DNA of 16,394 nt, taken from NCBI GenBank assembly GCA_003024985.2, contig PXIH01S0085050.1; one strand, 5' to 3'. Below, one piece after another: positions 1 to 9,967 of the stretch. The DNA is from Euperipatoides rowelli (Eukaryota; Onychophora; Udeonychophora; Euonychophora; Peripatopsidae). The notes under the pieces were generated by a model that saw nothing but the letters and a program-made list of their open reading frames with translations, was not told where the DNA came from and searched no databases. The translations under genes and the position numbers were made by a program. Position 1 is the first letter of the stretch. Every line of letters begins with the position of its first letter.

Positions 1-25
1 AAATGGCGATTGAGAATCGCCATTT
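1..25. repeat. Perfect short palindrome at window edge
   Basis: Bases 1-11 (aaatggcgatt) are the exact reverse complement of bases 15-25, with a 3-base loop (gag). It is an 11-bp perfect hairpin at the very start of the window. It could be an inner edge of a larger inverted repeat cut by the window, or chance. No function can be assigned. Confidence 0.6.
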
Positions 26-169
26 GAGTGGAAAGGGTTAAAAGAAGGCAATCATGTAAAAAAAATTGGAGTATAACAAAACCATAAATAATTGTAGTAG
101 AAACGGTTAATGAGGACAATGAGATGTTAATTTAGATGAGATGTTACATTAGTTGATAAAAATTTTTCT

Positions 170-784
170 TTAGGTATCATGTTTATAGACATTATTTTCC
201 CTTTGTCTGTAAGCTTTGTCTTTAGTTCCATTGAATAGCGTATTAATAAATTCTAAAAAAAACTTTTTTATCTCAACCGCTAAATTCTTATAAAAATTCT
301 GGATAATCCACCACTGCTTGGTGATGATGTACCTTTAATTTTCATTAGCCTACCACTACCTCTAATTCTAATTCTTCCATTGTGATTTCACCATTGAACT
401 CATTGTGAAACATTTTTACCTCATCACCTTTATTTTTTTTGATAAATAAAATTTATATTTACTATTCTTTAACAACATTGTTTTTGTCTTTAAATAAAGA
501 TTGTAATACTTTAATGTTCTCATTAGATATCAATTCTACAATACTCTGATCATTACAATATATTTTATTTTCACACTTATAGGCAAACACATTAGGTATT
601 TTTATTTTGTTGTTTATCCATTTAAACAGCCACTTTGGGGGTCTTCAATGTAATCATTTAGCCTTAACTTATATAACAAATATTTTTTATTTTGTATCTC
701 TAAATACTCAACTCTCTTCTTTAACATTATAATATGATCAAAGTTATCATTAAATTTTTTAATTAAAAAATCAACATTACATAA
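170..784 (-). pseudogene. Unrecognised broken coding stretch downstream of the polymerase relic
   Basis: On the minus strand four open pieces follow each other in overlapping or abutting order, each in a shifted frame: 784-616 (contains KKRVEYLEIQNKKYLLYKL), 643-462 (contains KWLFKWINNKIKIPNVFAYK), about 475-345 (acidic, EITMEELELEVVVG before its stop) and 334-170 (contains WWIIQNFYKNLAVEIKKFF). The protein-like quality (charged, aromatic, few low-complexity runs) and the hand-over between frames look like one decaying gene with small indels. The Lys/Glu-rich helical opening is coiled-coil-like. It has the same orientation as the polymerase relic ending near 1036, so it may be another gene of the same element. 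I do not recognise the family. In DNA this AT-rich, open pieces of 45-60 codons can arise by chance, so the call rests on their consecutive arrangement. Confidence 0.35.
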
Positions 785-1035
785 TTACAAAGTTTTTGTT
801 TTTAAGTATTTATATATATTTTTCTTTATCTGCATTGTCACTGCTTCTTCCTAGGTATTCCATTTAATAATCTGCCATTTCAACATAATTTCTTTATTTT
901 CTATTTGTTAATTAATATAATTTTATTTTAGAATAATATCTTCCATTACATCTTCATTTTATTAATGTATGAACCTTCTGTTAAAAATATTCCTCTGAGC
1001 TTACTTTTCTTTAATTTTACATTCAATCTTCAAAT
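785..1035 (-). other. Junction between polymerase relic and unknown coding stretch
   Basis: The last polymerase frame runs on past the ambiguous base at 1037 with one stop and then about 24 open codons (including KLKKSKLRGIFLTEG) to a stop near 945, but shows no polymerase motif. A further short open piece near 878-806 (contains EYLGRSSDNADKEKYI) could be the start of the unknown gene downstream. The metal-binding Asp-Thr-Asp motif C expected after motif B in family B polymerases was not found in any minus frame here. Either the gene is truncated or rearranged at about 1036, or the region is too decayed to read. Confidence 0.3.
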
Positions 1036-4000
1036 GNTGCATAAATAAGGCAATTCAACTTTAAAAGAGACTTTCTTCATATTAACAGCTGCTAGGTAGG
1101 TCTTCATTAAATATTTGAAAAGTTTTAAATGCTGGAGAAGCAATGAGTTTACATAACTTTTTTTGTGCTTGTGATGAGCTTAACATTAATTCTATTTCTT
1201 AAATTCTCCATTGTCTTACCAAAAACTGCATTGTTGAGTAATTTAAAATTTCTTTTTCAAACACATTTTTAGCCTTCGCCCTCTGCCATGTGTTGACTAT
1301 ATAGAGTTGAAGTCATGCTTCTTGTATGAAGGAAATATCCCTATGAATATGAAGCAGTTTTAGCCCATACTTCAAATACATTTTTAAATTGGTGCTGTGT
1401 ACAATATATTTTTCTTATCATAGAGGTTTGACACTAGCTTTGTTGATTCTACCATATTGATAAAGTTTGAGTTGGCTGTAATTAGGTTTTTCACATATGG
1501 AGATAACATTTCTTAATTTTTATTTTTTCAGGTAGTGGGTAGTCATTGTGAGAATCATGTAAGTGTTGTGTAAGTCTACTTCAAGCACATATCCAGTATC
1601 GGACTCTCATCAATAGCTGTAACATCTAAGCACTCGATTTCACTTACTGTAAGCCACTTAAACCCCATGCTGATATTTTTTAATCATGGCCCATCCATAA
1701 AGGTTGGCATCTAGGTATGCTATATATTTAGTAGGGGTATTTATTATTTGCTTCACCATATCTGTTTGTGATCATTGATATTCCTCCTCTTATACCTCTA
1801 TAAATAGATACATATCCACATCTGTTAAAAGTTCTAATTCTACCCCTGTCTTTTTCAAGCAGGCATGCCCAAGCCAGCCCCGGTTCCATATAGGTATGGT
1901 ATGGATCGATTTTATAAACGTTTAAACACATTTTACAATAATTCTCGAACACTGCTGCAAGAAGTAAGACTTCACTGCATATATAAGTCATGATATTCAC
2001 TTAAGTGTTGGAGATTAAAAGTAAGCCATAAATTATGAGCATGAAGGTAGTCGGCTTCAGACACTTTTCTCACCGGTCAAATCATTTGTGAATGCTTTTT
2101 TAGGTGGAAGGCATGTTTCATTGAATTTGTCAGTTCCATACATATAATTACATGGAAAAACTCCTTTTCTCAATAGTAAATGTACCCTCTCTTCAGGTAT
2201 GTGAGTTTTTGAAAAATAAAAATCCTCTTCAGGTAAATTGCTAACAATCTTATCTAGTGAGGTGTTCATGAATTGGAAGGATTCAATAAAATTTAGGTTA
2301 CCCATTGAGAAGGAAATATATTTTTCCATGTTGTTGGGGATCACTGTGATTTATTTATTTTTAATTTTTCCAATTCCTTGCATGATGTGGTGGCTATTAA
2401 ACCCTTTCAAGTTGTGAATAACTACTGGAACTTTATTGGCATATCGAAAACTTTGGTTGCATGTGTTATCTGCCACACCTCGGAACTGATGGTTCATGTG
2501 GTCATGATCTCAACCTTTATCATCTAGCAGCAACTTTTCACAAATGTGACATTGCATAGCAGTATTATATTTTTATTCATCTTCTGTGGTAAACTCTATA
2601 GGTATATTTATTTTTCTTGCTAGGATAATTTTTTCTTCTAACAAACCTGTTAAAAAATTGTGAATAATATCCGGGCCTATATACAGTATACTACTGGCTT
2701 CTGACTTTTTCCATCTGACCCTACTACGATATAACAAAATCCTGAGGGCTCATGCCGGATTTTCTGCATCGTGAAGGATGTTTTCATACTAGGTTGGCAT
2801 GTATCGATTTTAACATTGAAAGTTTCAAAATCTGCATATATAACATATGGAACTTTAAGCTGAAAGTGATAGTTTGTAAACTTCATCCATTTATCTTCCT
2901 TAGGTAATGTAATTTTTTGTGCCCCATTTTCTTGGCATATTTTAAGATGTTCTAAAGTTTTTTCATATAAAAATGGTGTAAACAATATACACAGTAAAAT
3001 GCTTTTCCATTATGTTTTGTAAGGGAGTTAAAAGTCTATTTAGATTTTTAATGTAGCATTAATGATTATTTTCTCCTTTTGTTATTAACGATAAATCTAT
3101 ATGTTTGTCACATTTAAGTTTGGTAATATAAAGTGGAAATATTTGTTTTTCGTATCCATATGCATTAATTGAAATGTTATTCATTTTTTCAAATTTTGAT
3201 ACTTGAGATAAAGGAAACGGAAAATTAAGTTCTTTTATATTCAACTCATTTTTAAATTGTTTATATTTAGAAACACGGTGAGCATTTTTTACATGTGGAT
3301 GTAGAGCTGCAAGTATTGATCATAGGAAACATTTTTGATCTTGATTGCTTATATGGCTCAACAATAAATTTTAGGTAGTGCCATATAACATGTTGCATCT
3401 AATGGCCTATATTTTGCAATTTTAACTTCAAGAAATAGCACTGCTTCTAAAAAACAGCCGCTTCCATTTTTCATATATCCTTGTATCTTTTCATTAAATG
3501 ATTCATTTTGTATAGTATTGCTGCAGTTACTCAGGAAGTATGGAGTGATATCTTCAATTTCGTCTGTTTGAATATTTTTTGAAAACTTCACACATGTGCT
3601 GAGGTGCCATTTAACATTTTGTTTGGAGGAAAGTTCTAAGTTTATAATTTTAGTGAGACTCTCCAGGGAATCATTTAAAAATCTGTTTACATCTTTCCTA
3701 TTTGTTTCTTCAGCTTCAATTTTATAGCTTACTAAATTTTTTTTCATTGCCTCTGAAAATTTACATGGGTTACATGAGACCTTTGTGTCGACTTCTATGC
3801 ATACCTGCTTTGTACCTCCTTCTTCCTCGTTAGGTGAGGCACTTCTTCTGTGTATATTTTTGTTTTCACCTATTGACTGTGTGATGCATTTCTATTTTTT
3901 ACAGGAAATTTTAATCACAGGATTCATATAAGTCATTTTCTGTTTAAACTTTCTTTTACACTTTTTACAGTTGAAGCTCTCTTCCATCCTCTTGTGTAAA

Positions 4001-4236
4001 TCTTCATGTCGTTTCAGGCTGCTTTTTCTTGAAAAATATTTCTCACAATATGGGCACTATTTTGTAACATCCTGAACTGATTTGTGTATCATTTCATGCT
4101 GCCTTAGATTACTGTTTCTTGTGAAAGATTTTTCACAGTAGGTGCATTTAAACTTTTTATTTTGGTGCTGGGTTTGGTGTTTAGGTAAATTTCTGTGGCT
4201 TGAATATTCTCCACCGCATATTTCACAAATAATCAT
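1036..4236 (-). pseudogene. Decayed family B DNA polymerase with N-terminal C2H2 zinc fingers (Maverick/Polinton or adintovirus-like)
   Basis: This is a relic of a self-replicating element's DNA polymerase (protein-primed type, DNA_pol_B_2-like). Reading starts at ATG 4236, with an A at -3. The first frame runs 4236-3358 with stops at 4059-4057 and 3894-3892. It encodes three C2H2 fingers (C4/C7/H20/H24, C31/C34/H47/H51, C61/C64/H77/H81) and a half finger (C90/C93). Downstream, similarity hops between frames. Landmarks are exonuclease motif I (YADFE, Asp and Glu codons at 2832-2824), an exonuclease II-like HNLKGFNSH at 2416-2390, an LLLA-VFEN block near 1970, palm motif A (YLDANLYGW, Asp codon 1711, apparently one codon short), a HNDYP block near 1550, and a motif B-like NNAVFGKTMEN near 1235-1203. 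Stops within the 2690-2057 frame lie at 2575-2573, 2512-2510 and 2353-2351. There are at least ten frame changes. Similarity fades near 1036 and motif C is not seen, so it cannot make a working enzyme. An endogenous virus relic is equally possible; integrase, ATPase, protease and capsid genes are not in the window. Confidence 0.9.
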
Positions 4237-4350
4237 TTTGGCACTTTGATGTCAATACTACTTGGTGAGACTAAAATTTTTTAGTAGCTTTAGTTAGTTG
4301 CTGCACCTTCAATTTTCTGAGTAGAAATGTGCATCTTCAAATGTTTCTTT

Positions 4351-4480
4351 CTTTATATAGATGAGCCCCTGGCCCCATAGCAATCTAATGATTAACCAAT
4401 GAAATTTTACTATTGTTCACACTTTTGAGACAATCAGCGATTGCCTTGTGTTTATTAGTGATTCACGTCTAACAACCAAT
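4351..4480 (-). promoter_or_regulatory. Putative TATA/CCAAT core promoter of the polymerase relic
   Basis: On the minus strand CTATATAAAG (4360-4351) is a near-ideal TATA box about 115 bases upstream of the polymerase ATG at 4236. That leaves room for a start site near 4328 and a roughly 90-base leader. Further upstream are two inverted CCAAT boxes (plus-strand ccaat at 4396-4400 and 4476-4480), the usual position for NF-Y. The spacing suggests a RNA polymerase II promoter that outlived the reading frame. No transcript evidence is available. Confidence 0.5.
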
Positions 4481-4603
4481 AAGGAAAGAGCCTTTTTTAA
4501 TTACATTGAGACTAAATCATTGTTTCAAAATAGCCTGTATGATGGTAAGTGTTAAATTTGGTATTCTATAGGACCATATGTGTTAAATTTGAAAATATGT
4601 CTG

Positions 4604-5440
4604 ACTTCCGGTCTGCTATTTTGAATAAATTACAAAATTTTTTAAATATTTTCCAAGATGGCCATCATTTTGTACGCCATTTTGAATGCATTTAATTTTT
4701 TAAAAAAAAAAAAAATATTTTCTAAGTTTTCACGCATGCGCATCCAAGAAGGCCACCATCCGCCATTCTGTTCACTATTTTGAATAAATTTTTTTTTTCA
4801 AAAAATATTTTTGAAGTTTTTGCACATGTGCATTTAAGATGGCCACCATTTTGGGTATTGCATGATGGGTAATGTGGCTTAGAATCAAGACAATAGAACA
4901 GGAAAGGGAAGTCATCTTGGATAATGCCACTTCCTGGCTTAGAACCTCAAACAATATAACAGGAAGTTGGCCATCTTGGATGATGCCACTTCCTGGCTTA
5001 GAACCTAAGACAATAAAACAGGAACCAGAAGTCAGCCATCTTGTACCGGATAATCCAGAGTAGGAGGGGCATCTACCAGAATAACAGGATACGGAAGTTG
5101 GCCATCTTGGATTTTTGCAATGCATGATGGAAGGTGTCTTAGAACCTCAAACAATAGAACAGGAACCGGAAGTCATAAATTAGGTCACTTTCGGTCTTAA
5201 AAAATCCCCTAAACCTATAAGAAACAGGAACCGGAAGTCGACCATCTTGGATTTTTGCAATGGATTATGGGACATATATGTCCTATAATGCATCTTAATA
5301 TAGAATCAGATCATGTCACTTCTGGTTAAAATGCCCTTTTACCTATAAGAAACAGGAGCCGGAAGTCGGCCATCTTGAATTTTGACAAGACCGTAAGTCA
5401 TGTGATCAGGAACCGGAAATGGACAAACCGGAAACAGGAA
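4604..5440. repeat. Diverged tandem array carrying repeated ETS-like and YY1-like words
   Basis: There are two linked blocks. 4604-4860 holds about three irregular copies (starts near 4618, 4679 and 4777) of a unit with attttgaat, an A/T-rich run and a catgcgca/aagatggcc-like end. 4878-5440 holds units of about 59-60 bp at first (starts 4878, 4938, 4997, then 5138 and looser copies) built from cttagaacct..acaat..aacaggaa, ccggaagt and gccatcttgg. ETS-like CCGGAAGT occurs at 5166, 5231 and 5359, reversed at 4604-4611, with variants elsewhere. YY1-like CCATCTTG(G) occurs at 4971, about 5037, 5102, 5242 and 5369, and reversed at 4653-4663. A word one mismatch from the NRF1 consensus lies at 4731-4742. 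Open frames across this block are by-products of the repeat, not genes. Confidence 0.75.
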
Positions 5441-5459
5441 GTAGCCCAGAACAAACAAA

Positions 5460-6410
5460 TTACATCTACTAAATACAGGAAGTGATGTCATAGGTCTATA
5501 AATAATAATTAAACTCCATATGTTTTTATCTGCGTATCTTTGAATTTCTGAAATGTTAACCCTTTGATATCTGCCTTATAACTATCCTAACATTATTAAT
5601 AACTCAATAATAATTAAAATGCTTTTAATATAATATACTACCACTCTCATTTTTTACTTTTTTTATTTATTTCCATTAGAGTTTTTTTTTTTTTTTTTCA
5701 TTCTAAATGTACAACATTCATACTACGGCAGCTTCATACCTTATATTAAATTTGATATTTAAACAAAATGCTGCTGACTGTTGTTAAATTTTACTCTGAA
5801 AAATAAATATGTATTAATATATTGTTAATCTTTATCTACATCATCTAAATGATTTTACTCTTCTTATTAATTTGACTTAAAATTTTATGGTGGGGATAGA
5901 TTGTGAATTTGTGCTGGTTAAAATTACTTGATGGGCTTTTATGAATATACTGTAGGTTAAAAATAGAATGGATTCCCTGCCAAAATACTTGTGTTTTCCT
6001 AATCAGATTCTTAAATGTGCACACTAGATGCTTTATTATTTTAGGTGCTTTTATGGTTTAACGTTAGAATTTTTTTTTACATTTATCTAAAATCTTTGAG
6101 TTACCACTATAACTGTAAATAATCCTACTCCTTTTATTGGTTGATTTTCTATTAAAAGCCATCCAATGATATTGCTTCTCACTCTATGCATTCCAATTAT
6201 TATTGTTTTATCAAGTATTCTTTTTATTTATAGAATTAAATAGTTGGATACTCCTATATCCACTTGTAATCAAAATGAATACATTCGTAATAAATGTTTT
6301 GTTATCTACTGTATATACTTACCTATGTATTGATTGATCAGATAAACGCTGTCACTTATTTGACCCTGGTGGCTTTGTATACATATTTTTATTGCAAAGT
6401 TTTTATCTGC
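5460..6410. other. AT-rich stretch without recognisable genes
   Basis: I see only A/T-rich sequence with homopolymer runs (for example a long T run near 5685-5699) and no open frame of protein-like quality on either strand. No transposon termini or RNA gene were found. It may be intergenic DNA upstream of the polymerase element. Confidence 0.5.
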
Positions 6411-6413
6411 TAC

Positions 6414-6482
6414 TTTGGGTTGGTGGATAAGGTGGCTGAATCTTATTTCTATAACCCAGGTTCGATTCTCTCCGATTCCAAA
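6414..6482 (+). repeat. tRNA-like sequence (SINE head or tRNA pseudogene)
   Basis: The segment carries an RNA polymerase III A box, tggtggataagg (6421-6432, fits TRGYNNANNNGG), and a B box, ggttcgattct (6459-6469, 10 of 11 against GGTTCGANNCC), 38 bases apart as in tRNA genes. Its ends can pair (tttgg at 6414-6418 with ccaaa at 6478-6482) like an acceptor stem. The T stem does not pair well, so a working tRNA is unlikely. A T-rich run follows, which could act as a polymerase III terminator. Short open frames on both strands here are incidental. Confidence 0.4.
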
Positions 6483-6598
6483 CTTTTTTTCATAAACTTT
6501 TTTTTTCACTCAAAAAACGTTCCTATACTTTTTAGTTTGTAAAAATTATTAAATTAAAAATATTCAATAATGTTCTATTAATAAATATTATTTTTATG

Positions 6599-6730
6599 TC
6601 TCATAGGATTAGCGTGTAAAAAGCTCTATTGGATTAACATGTAAAATGTCTCATAGGAATAACATGGGGTGCTGCACTAAAACTTTCCCATGTTAATTTC
6701 AGTTTTCCATAGGATTAGCATGTTGCTGCT
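6599..6730. repeat. 25-bp minisatellite with an inverted unit
   Basis: Three consecutive 25-base units start at 6599, 6624 and 6649, each built on tctcataggattarcatg. After a spacer that contains the unit core in reverse (cccatgttaat, about 6687-6697), a fourth direct unit follows near 6706 (ccataggattagcatg). The flanks gctgcactaaa and gctgctcactaaa also repeat. It is a local tandem repeat with no coding potential. Confidence 0.65.
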
Positions 6731-7038
6731 CACTAAACTAAGTGTTCCCGAACTCTCATATTATATACTACAGTCCTGTATTGCAACAATAAAAGGTAGA
6801 TACTTTAGTACTAGATAGATTTATTAATTGTATCACCTAATATGAAATATTTGATGCACAGTTTTCCCCCTACTTCCCCTAATATAATTTAAATAATAAC
6901 TTCCTTTTACACTATTAGCATTAGCATGGTTACGAGTACTAAGGCTCAGTTGTTGATTTCGGATTATTAGAATCATTAAATTTTACCTTATTACAACCTC
7001 ATATCTTTTTCTAATTCATTATTGTTAATTAGGAATTC

Positions 7039-7434
7039 TTATTTACTACCTTTCTTTTTGGTATGTCTTTTAACTACCAAAAACTCATCTTCCTCTTTAG
7101 CTATAACCATACTACATTCCATATCTTGTTGCAGTGGGTCAAGAATAAATTGTAGGCTTATATCTTGTGATGATGCATTAGTTTGTTCATAATAAAGCTG
7201 CTTCTGTTTTCCTTCCAATGCTACACCAATCAATTGGCTTTCAATTGATTGATCGTTAGCTGAATTTAATGTTTCATTACCCTTATTTAATTTCTCAACA
7301 ACATAATTAGTAAACTCTTCAATAATATATCGCTCTCGACCTGCATGGTGGTTTGATTTTTTAGACTTGAGAAAAGATTTTCTTCGCATAAGAGCCTTGA
7401 CAATTATCATGAGTTCAACTATAATGTTGTTCAC
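7039..7434 (-). CDS. Possible terminal coding exon, unknown protein
   Basis: A 131-codon open frame on the minus strand ends at 7039. Composition is protein-like: mixed charge, an amphipathic Glu/Lys/Gln-rich middle, a Met/Glu patch (DMECSMVIAKEEDEF) and a basic end (KRHTKKKGSK). I do not recognise it and see no signal peptide or membrane segment. The first codon is GTG, so a splice acceptor is more likely than a real start; candidates are the AGs after cttttctcaag and ccaccatgcag near 7350-7375. Just upstream, another frame reads CKLKFCKNCEQHYS then a stop, which could be a broken cysteine-rich piece. A poly(A)-like AATAAA lies at 6825-6820 on the minus strand, about 215 bases downstream, though such a hexamer is easily met by chance here. 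It may be the 3' end of the split gene whose better exon is at 9968-10158. Confidence 0.35.
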   Translation of the reverse strand: MNNIIVELMIIVKALMRRKSFLKSKKSNHHAGRERYIIEEFTNYVVEKLNKGNETLNSANDQSIESQLIGVALEGKQKQLYYEQTNASSQDISLQFILDPLQQDMECSMVIAKEEDEFLVVKRHTKKKGSK

Positions 7435-7439
7435 AATTT

Positions 7440-8169
7440 TTGCAAAATTTTAATTTACATTGACTCGATTTGTGGTCTACCTATCCACAGGTGAGACTAA
7501 AAGCTCACATCCTTTAACAGTAATCAATATGTGTGTGTTTTCTATTTTTAACTGGTGTGATATTTGATCTATTGAAATGTATTTAGCGATGTAATATTTA
7601 TCAAATTGGTTTTAATGGTAACTCCCATTTCCAATATCACTTTGTTAATTAAACTGAATATATAAATGTATTTTCCTAATTGAGTTCTTAGATCTTAACT
7701 CTAATATCTATGAGCTCATGGGTAGAACCCCAATTAGCAGGTACCACATAGTCATTACCGCACATTAAGAACTTATATATTTAATAATTGTTTTTGTAAA
7801 GTTTCCTAAGTTTACACCAAGGAATTTTGAATACTTGGGTAATAAATTGTGGTAATATTGTCAAATCCTGCAATATCTGCAACAATCTTAATGACATGAT
7901 TCCCAGTTATGCTTGTATTGGTATTTTTAAGATAAATTCAATAGGTACATGTACTTTATAATTCACTGGGACAACAGGTATGCAAACTATTATGTTTAAT
8001 TCAGGCTATCATTACACAATATATACAGGTCGCCCATTATCACTAACCAAACACAAAAATGGAAGCCTTCCCATAACCCTCTGCAAGATCACACAATAAA
8101 ACATATTCAAAAACAAATCCCACAAGAGATACCATGATATAATTCAAAGGTATAACAAATAGAAAAAGT
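7440..8169. other. AT-rich interval, no confident gene
   Basis: There are only weak signals. On the minus strand an acceptor-like gatcttgcag precedes a short open piece (about 8090-8024, containing LVSDNGRPVYIV). Further down, a roughly 45-codon open frame around 7925-7810 contains NTNTSITGNHVIKIVADIAG. Neither has a clear donor or a recognisable family. If the minus-strand gene is real, this is intronic with at most small exons. Confidence 0.3.
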
Positions 8170-8470
8170 CAAATAACAGTAGTCATGAGTTAAAAGCACA
8201 GTCATCAAAGCTCCTAGACATATAGTGAGATCGGGTGTTTAACCTCAGGGCAGCCCTAGTGTAGAAATTTTCTTCCGACTTAAGTACGCACTATGAATTT
8301 TTTCTTGTTACAATTAAATAGTGTCTGAGAGAAACTAATTTAAATAACCCGACTCTGATAGAACCTTGTATGGAAAATGGCCACTGTAAGAAGTCAAAGA
8401 AATGATAACATGTGAAAATCAAGAAACGTAAAATTATGATTTTAATTAATTTGTAAATAATTGTAAATAA
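8170..8470 (+). mobile_element. tRNA-derived SINE, copy 1
   Basis: It shares with the copy at 9411-9747 the order gatcgggtgtt (B-box region), attttctt, agtacgcac and an exact 16-base block attttttcttgttaca (8297-8312). It ends in two perfect 10-base units ttgtaaataa (8451-8470), a typical SINE tail. The A-box half (about 8175-8200) is poorly preserved and the 5' limit is approximate. SINEs are copied by a partner LINE's reverse transcriptase and transcribed by RNA polymerase III. It lies between proposed exons of a minus-strand gene, in opposite orientation. Confidence 0.6.
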
Positions 8471-8946
8471 ATGGTTACTTCAGGAAATTAAAAAAAAACA
8501 AATAGGCAAAACTAATCTATAACAATTTCAACAAAAAACACATTAACAGTCAATAAAATATTAGTAAAGCATTCATTAATACTCATACAGTAGGTATCAT
8601 AAATGATTATACAAATTTAATAACCATGCCACAGTGTAAAACAACTGAGTAATATTTGTTAATAATAATTTTATAGTATTAGTGCATTAGAGGATTGAAT
8701 CATCCAGTTACTATGAAAGTTAATAATATTGTCTCTATAACACCATTACACCAACATTTAAACTAGTTACAAGGCATGATTAAATACACACAGTATTGAA
8801 ATACTCAGGACATTGATTTTAACATCCGCTTTTCATATCCTATGTGTGTGAACAAAATATGTCCATTTGAGGCTGACACTCTTTTATTGATCTTAAGAGA
8901 TCTGGGTAAAATGCCTTTAGGGTATTCCATCAGTTCTCAAGTCCAT
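8471..8946. other. AT-rich interval, nothing recognised
   Basis: I see no protein-like frame, repeat unit or RNA signal here. It separates the first SINE copy from the copia fragment and may be intron sequence. Confidence 0.4.
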
Positions 8947-9255
8947 CTATGATTGTGTCATAGTGATCCTGTGTAGTTTGGTGATATATATCATTCCTGT
9001 CACATCATCATTGAAAGAGTCCAAGAAATGGTCTGTTACAAAATGAACATTGGCAACTAAATAAATTCTACTTGACCCGGTGTCCACACCCATTATCCAT
9101 TTTTATTTTTACCATATTCCAACAGCAGTGACATCCTCTAGCTTCCTCCTAACAGCTCCGGGTCTAAATGAATAAACTTTGCAGCCAAAAACCTTCATCT
9201 TGTCAACTGTGGGATCCCGCTGTTCCCATCTGGCAAAAGGGGCAGTACCTGTATG
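8947..9255 (-). pseudogene. Copia-type retrotransposon fragment (integrase C-terminal region)
   Basis: One minus-strand frame reads from about 9255 through KMKVFGCKVYSF (near 9210-9170), then RRKLEDVTAVGIW. It is broken by TAA at 9111-9109 and 9105-9103, and continues with TGSSRIYLVANVHFV to a TAG at 8949-8947. The VFGC word, then an RRKL..GI block, then a short strand ending in V.F is the order seen at the C-terminal end of Ty1/copia integrases before the reverse transcriptase. The catalytic core, reverse transcriptase, RNase H and LTRs are absent, so this is a short dead piece. The upstream frame to 9318 lacks similarity and was left out. Confidence 0.65.
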
Positions 9256-9410
9256 AGTAAGTGTGTACAAAAGTGCATTATAACTAAAAATAAAATATAG
9301 ACTTTCTATAATAATCAAATTTTCATGATAAAATATTTATACTTTGATCAGAATATTAGATCAAACGTCCTGGGATTTTATATGAGCCATTAAAACAATC
9401 AACCCTGCCA

Positions 9411-9747
9411 AGGCACTGTGGTCCGATCGGTAATATACTCGGTCACAGTGAGCTTGTGCATTATGCTCGATCAGGTGTTCCATCCTGCAGAAAATAATGA
9501 ATTTTCTTTACTGTTAGTACACACCGGGATTTTTTCTTGTTACAGAGATACCACAAGTGCTAAGATTGATAAACAATTGGAATTATGGCAAACAAATTAA
9601 GGCAAGAATGAAAACCCACAACATGGACACAAGGAAATGGATCAACGTCAAAAATAGATGGAAACATCCTTGTATCATGCGAGCACGAAAGAATGTAAAA
9701 ACAATGAATTTGTAAATAGTGTAAATAATAATAAAGATTGTAAATAA
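9411..9747 (+). mobile_element. tRNA-derived SINE, copy 2
   Basis: The head resembles a tRNA gene: A-box-like tggtccgatcgg (9419-9430, one mismatch) and a degenerate B box ggtgttccatcc (9474-9485), about 55 bases apart. Then come the same internal blocks as copy 1 (attttctt 9501-9508, agtacacac, and attttttcttgttaca 9529-9544). The tail has repeated tgtaaata units (9710-9747) mixed with aataataa. The open frame across 9418-9600 is incidental. The copy is diverged from copy 1, so neither is a recent insertion. Confidence 0.6.
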
Positions 9748-9967
9748 CAAAAATTGTTTCTTAGGGGTGAAACATGTTTTTTTTTAAAAAAATACATGTG
9801 ATATGTAATTTTTAAATTCAATTAGGCTAGCTTAGTATAAATTCACATTGGCCAATACAGCAACCATTGGGATACCCAGCTCAATAATGTTCACTTTCAA
9901 TTTTAAATTTATAGTTTATTCTAATGACTTATTTTTCAATGAAATAAGAGTAGATAATCTGACCTAC

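Noticed and set aside
4775-5125. Long minus- and plus-strand open frames across the repeat array
   Set aside because: Their peptide repeats follow the tandem DNA units (period about 59-60 bp), so openness reflects the repeat rather than a gene.
4878-5440. CRISPR-like spacing of repeats
   Set aside because: Repeats are diverged, spacers are not unique, and the surrounding DNA is eukaryotic; it is a degenerate tandem array.
6294-6542. Opposing short open frames
   Set aside because: They overlap the tRNA-like sequence and flanking T-rich DNA and have no protein-like quality.
8024-8092. Small exon after gatcttgcag on the minus strand
   Set aside because: The acceptor is good, but the frame meets three stops at once after about 22 codons and no convincing donor is present.
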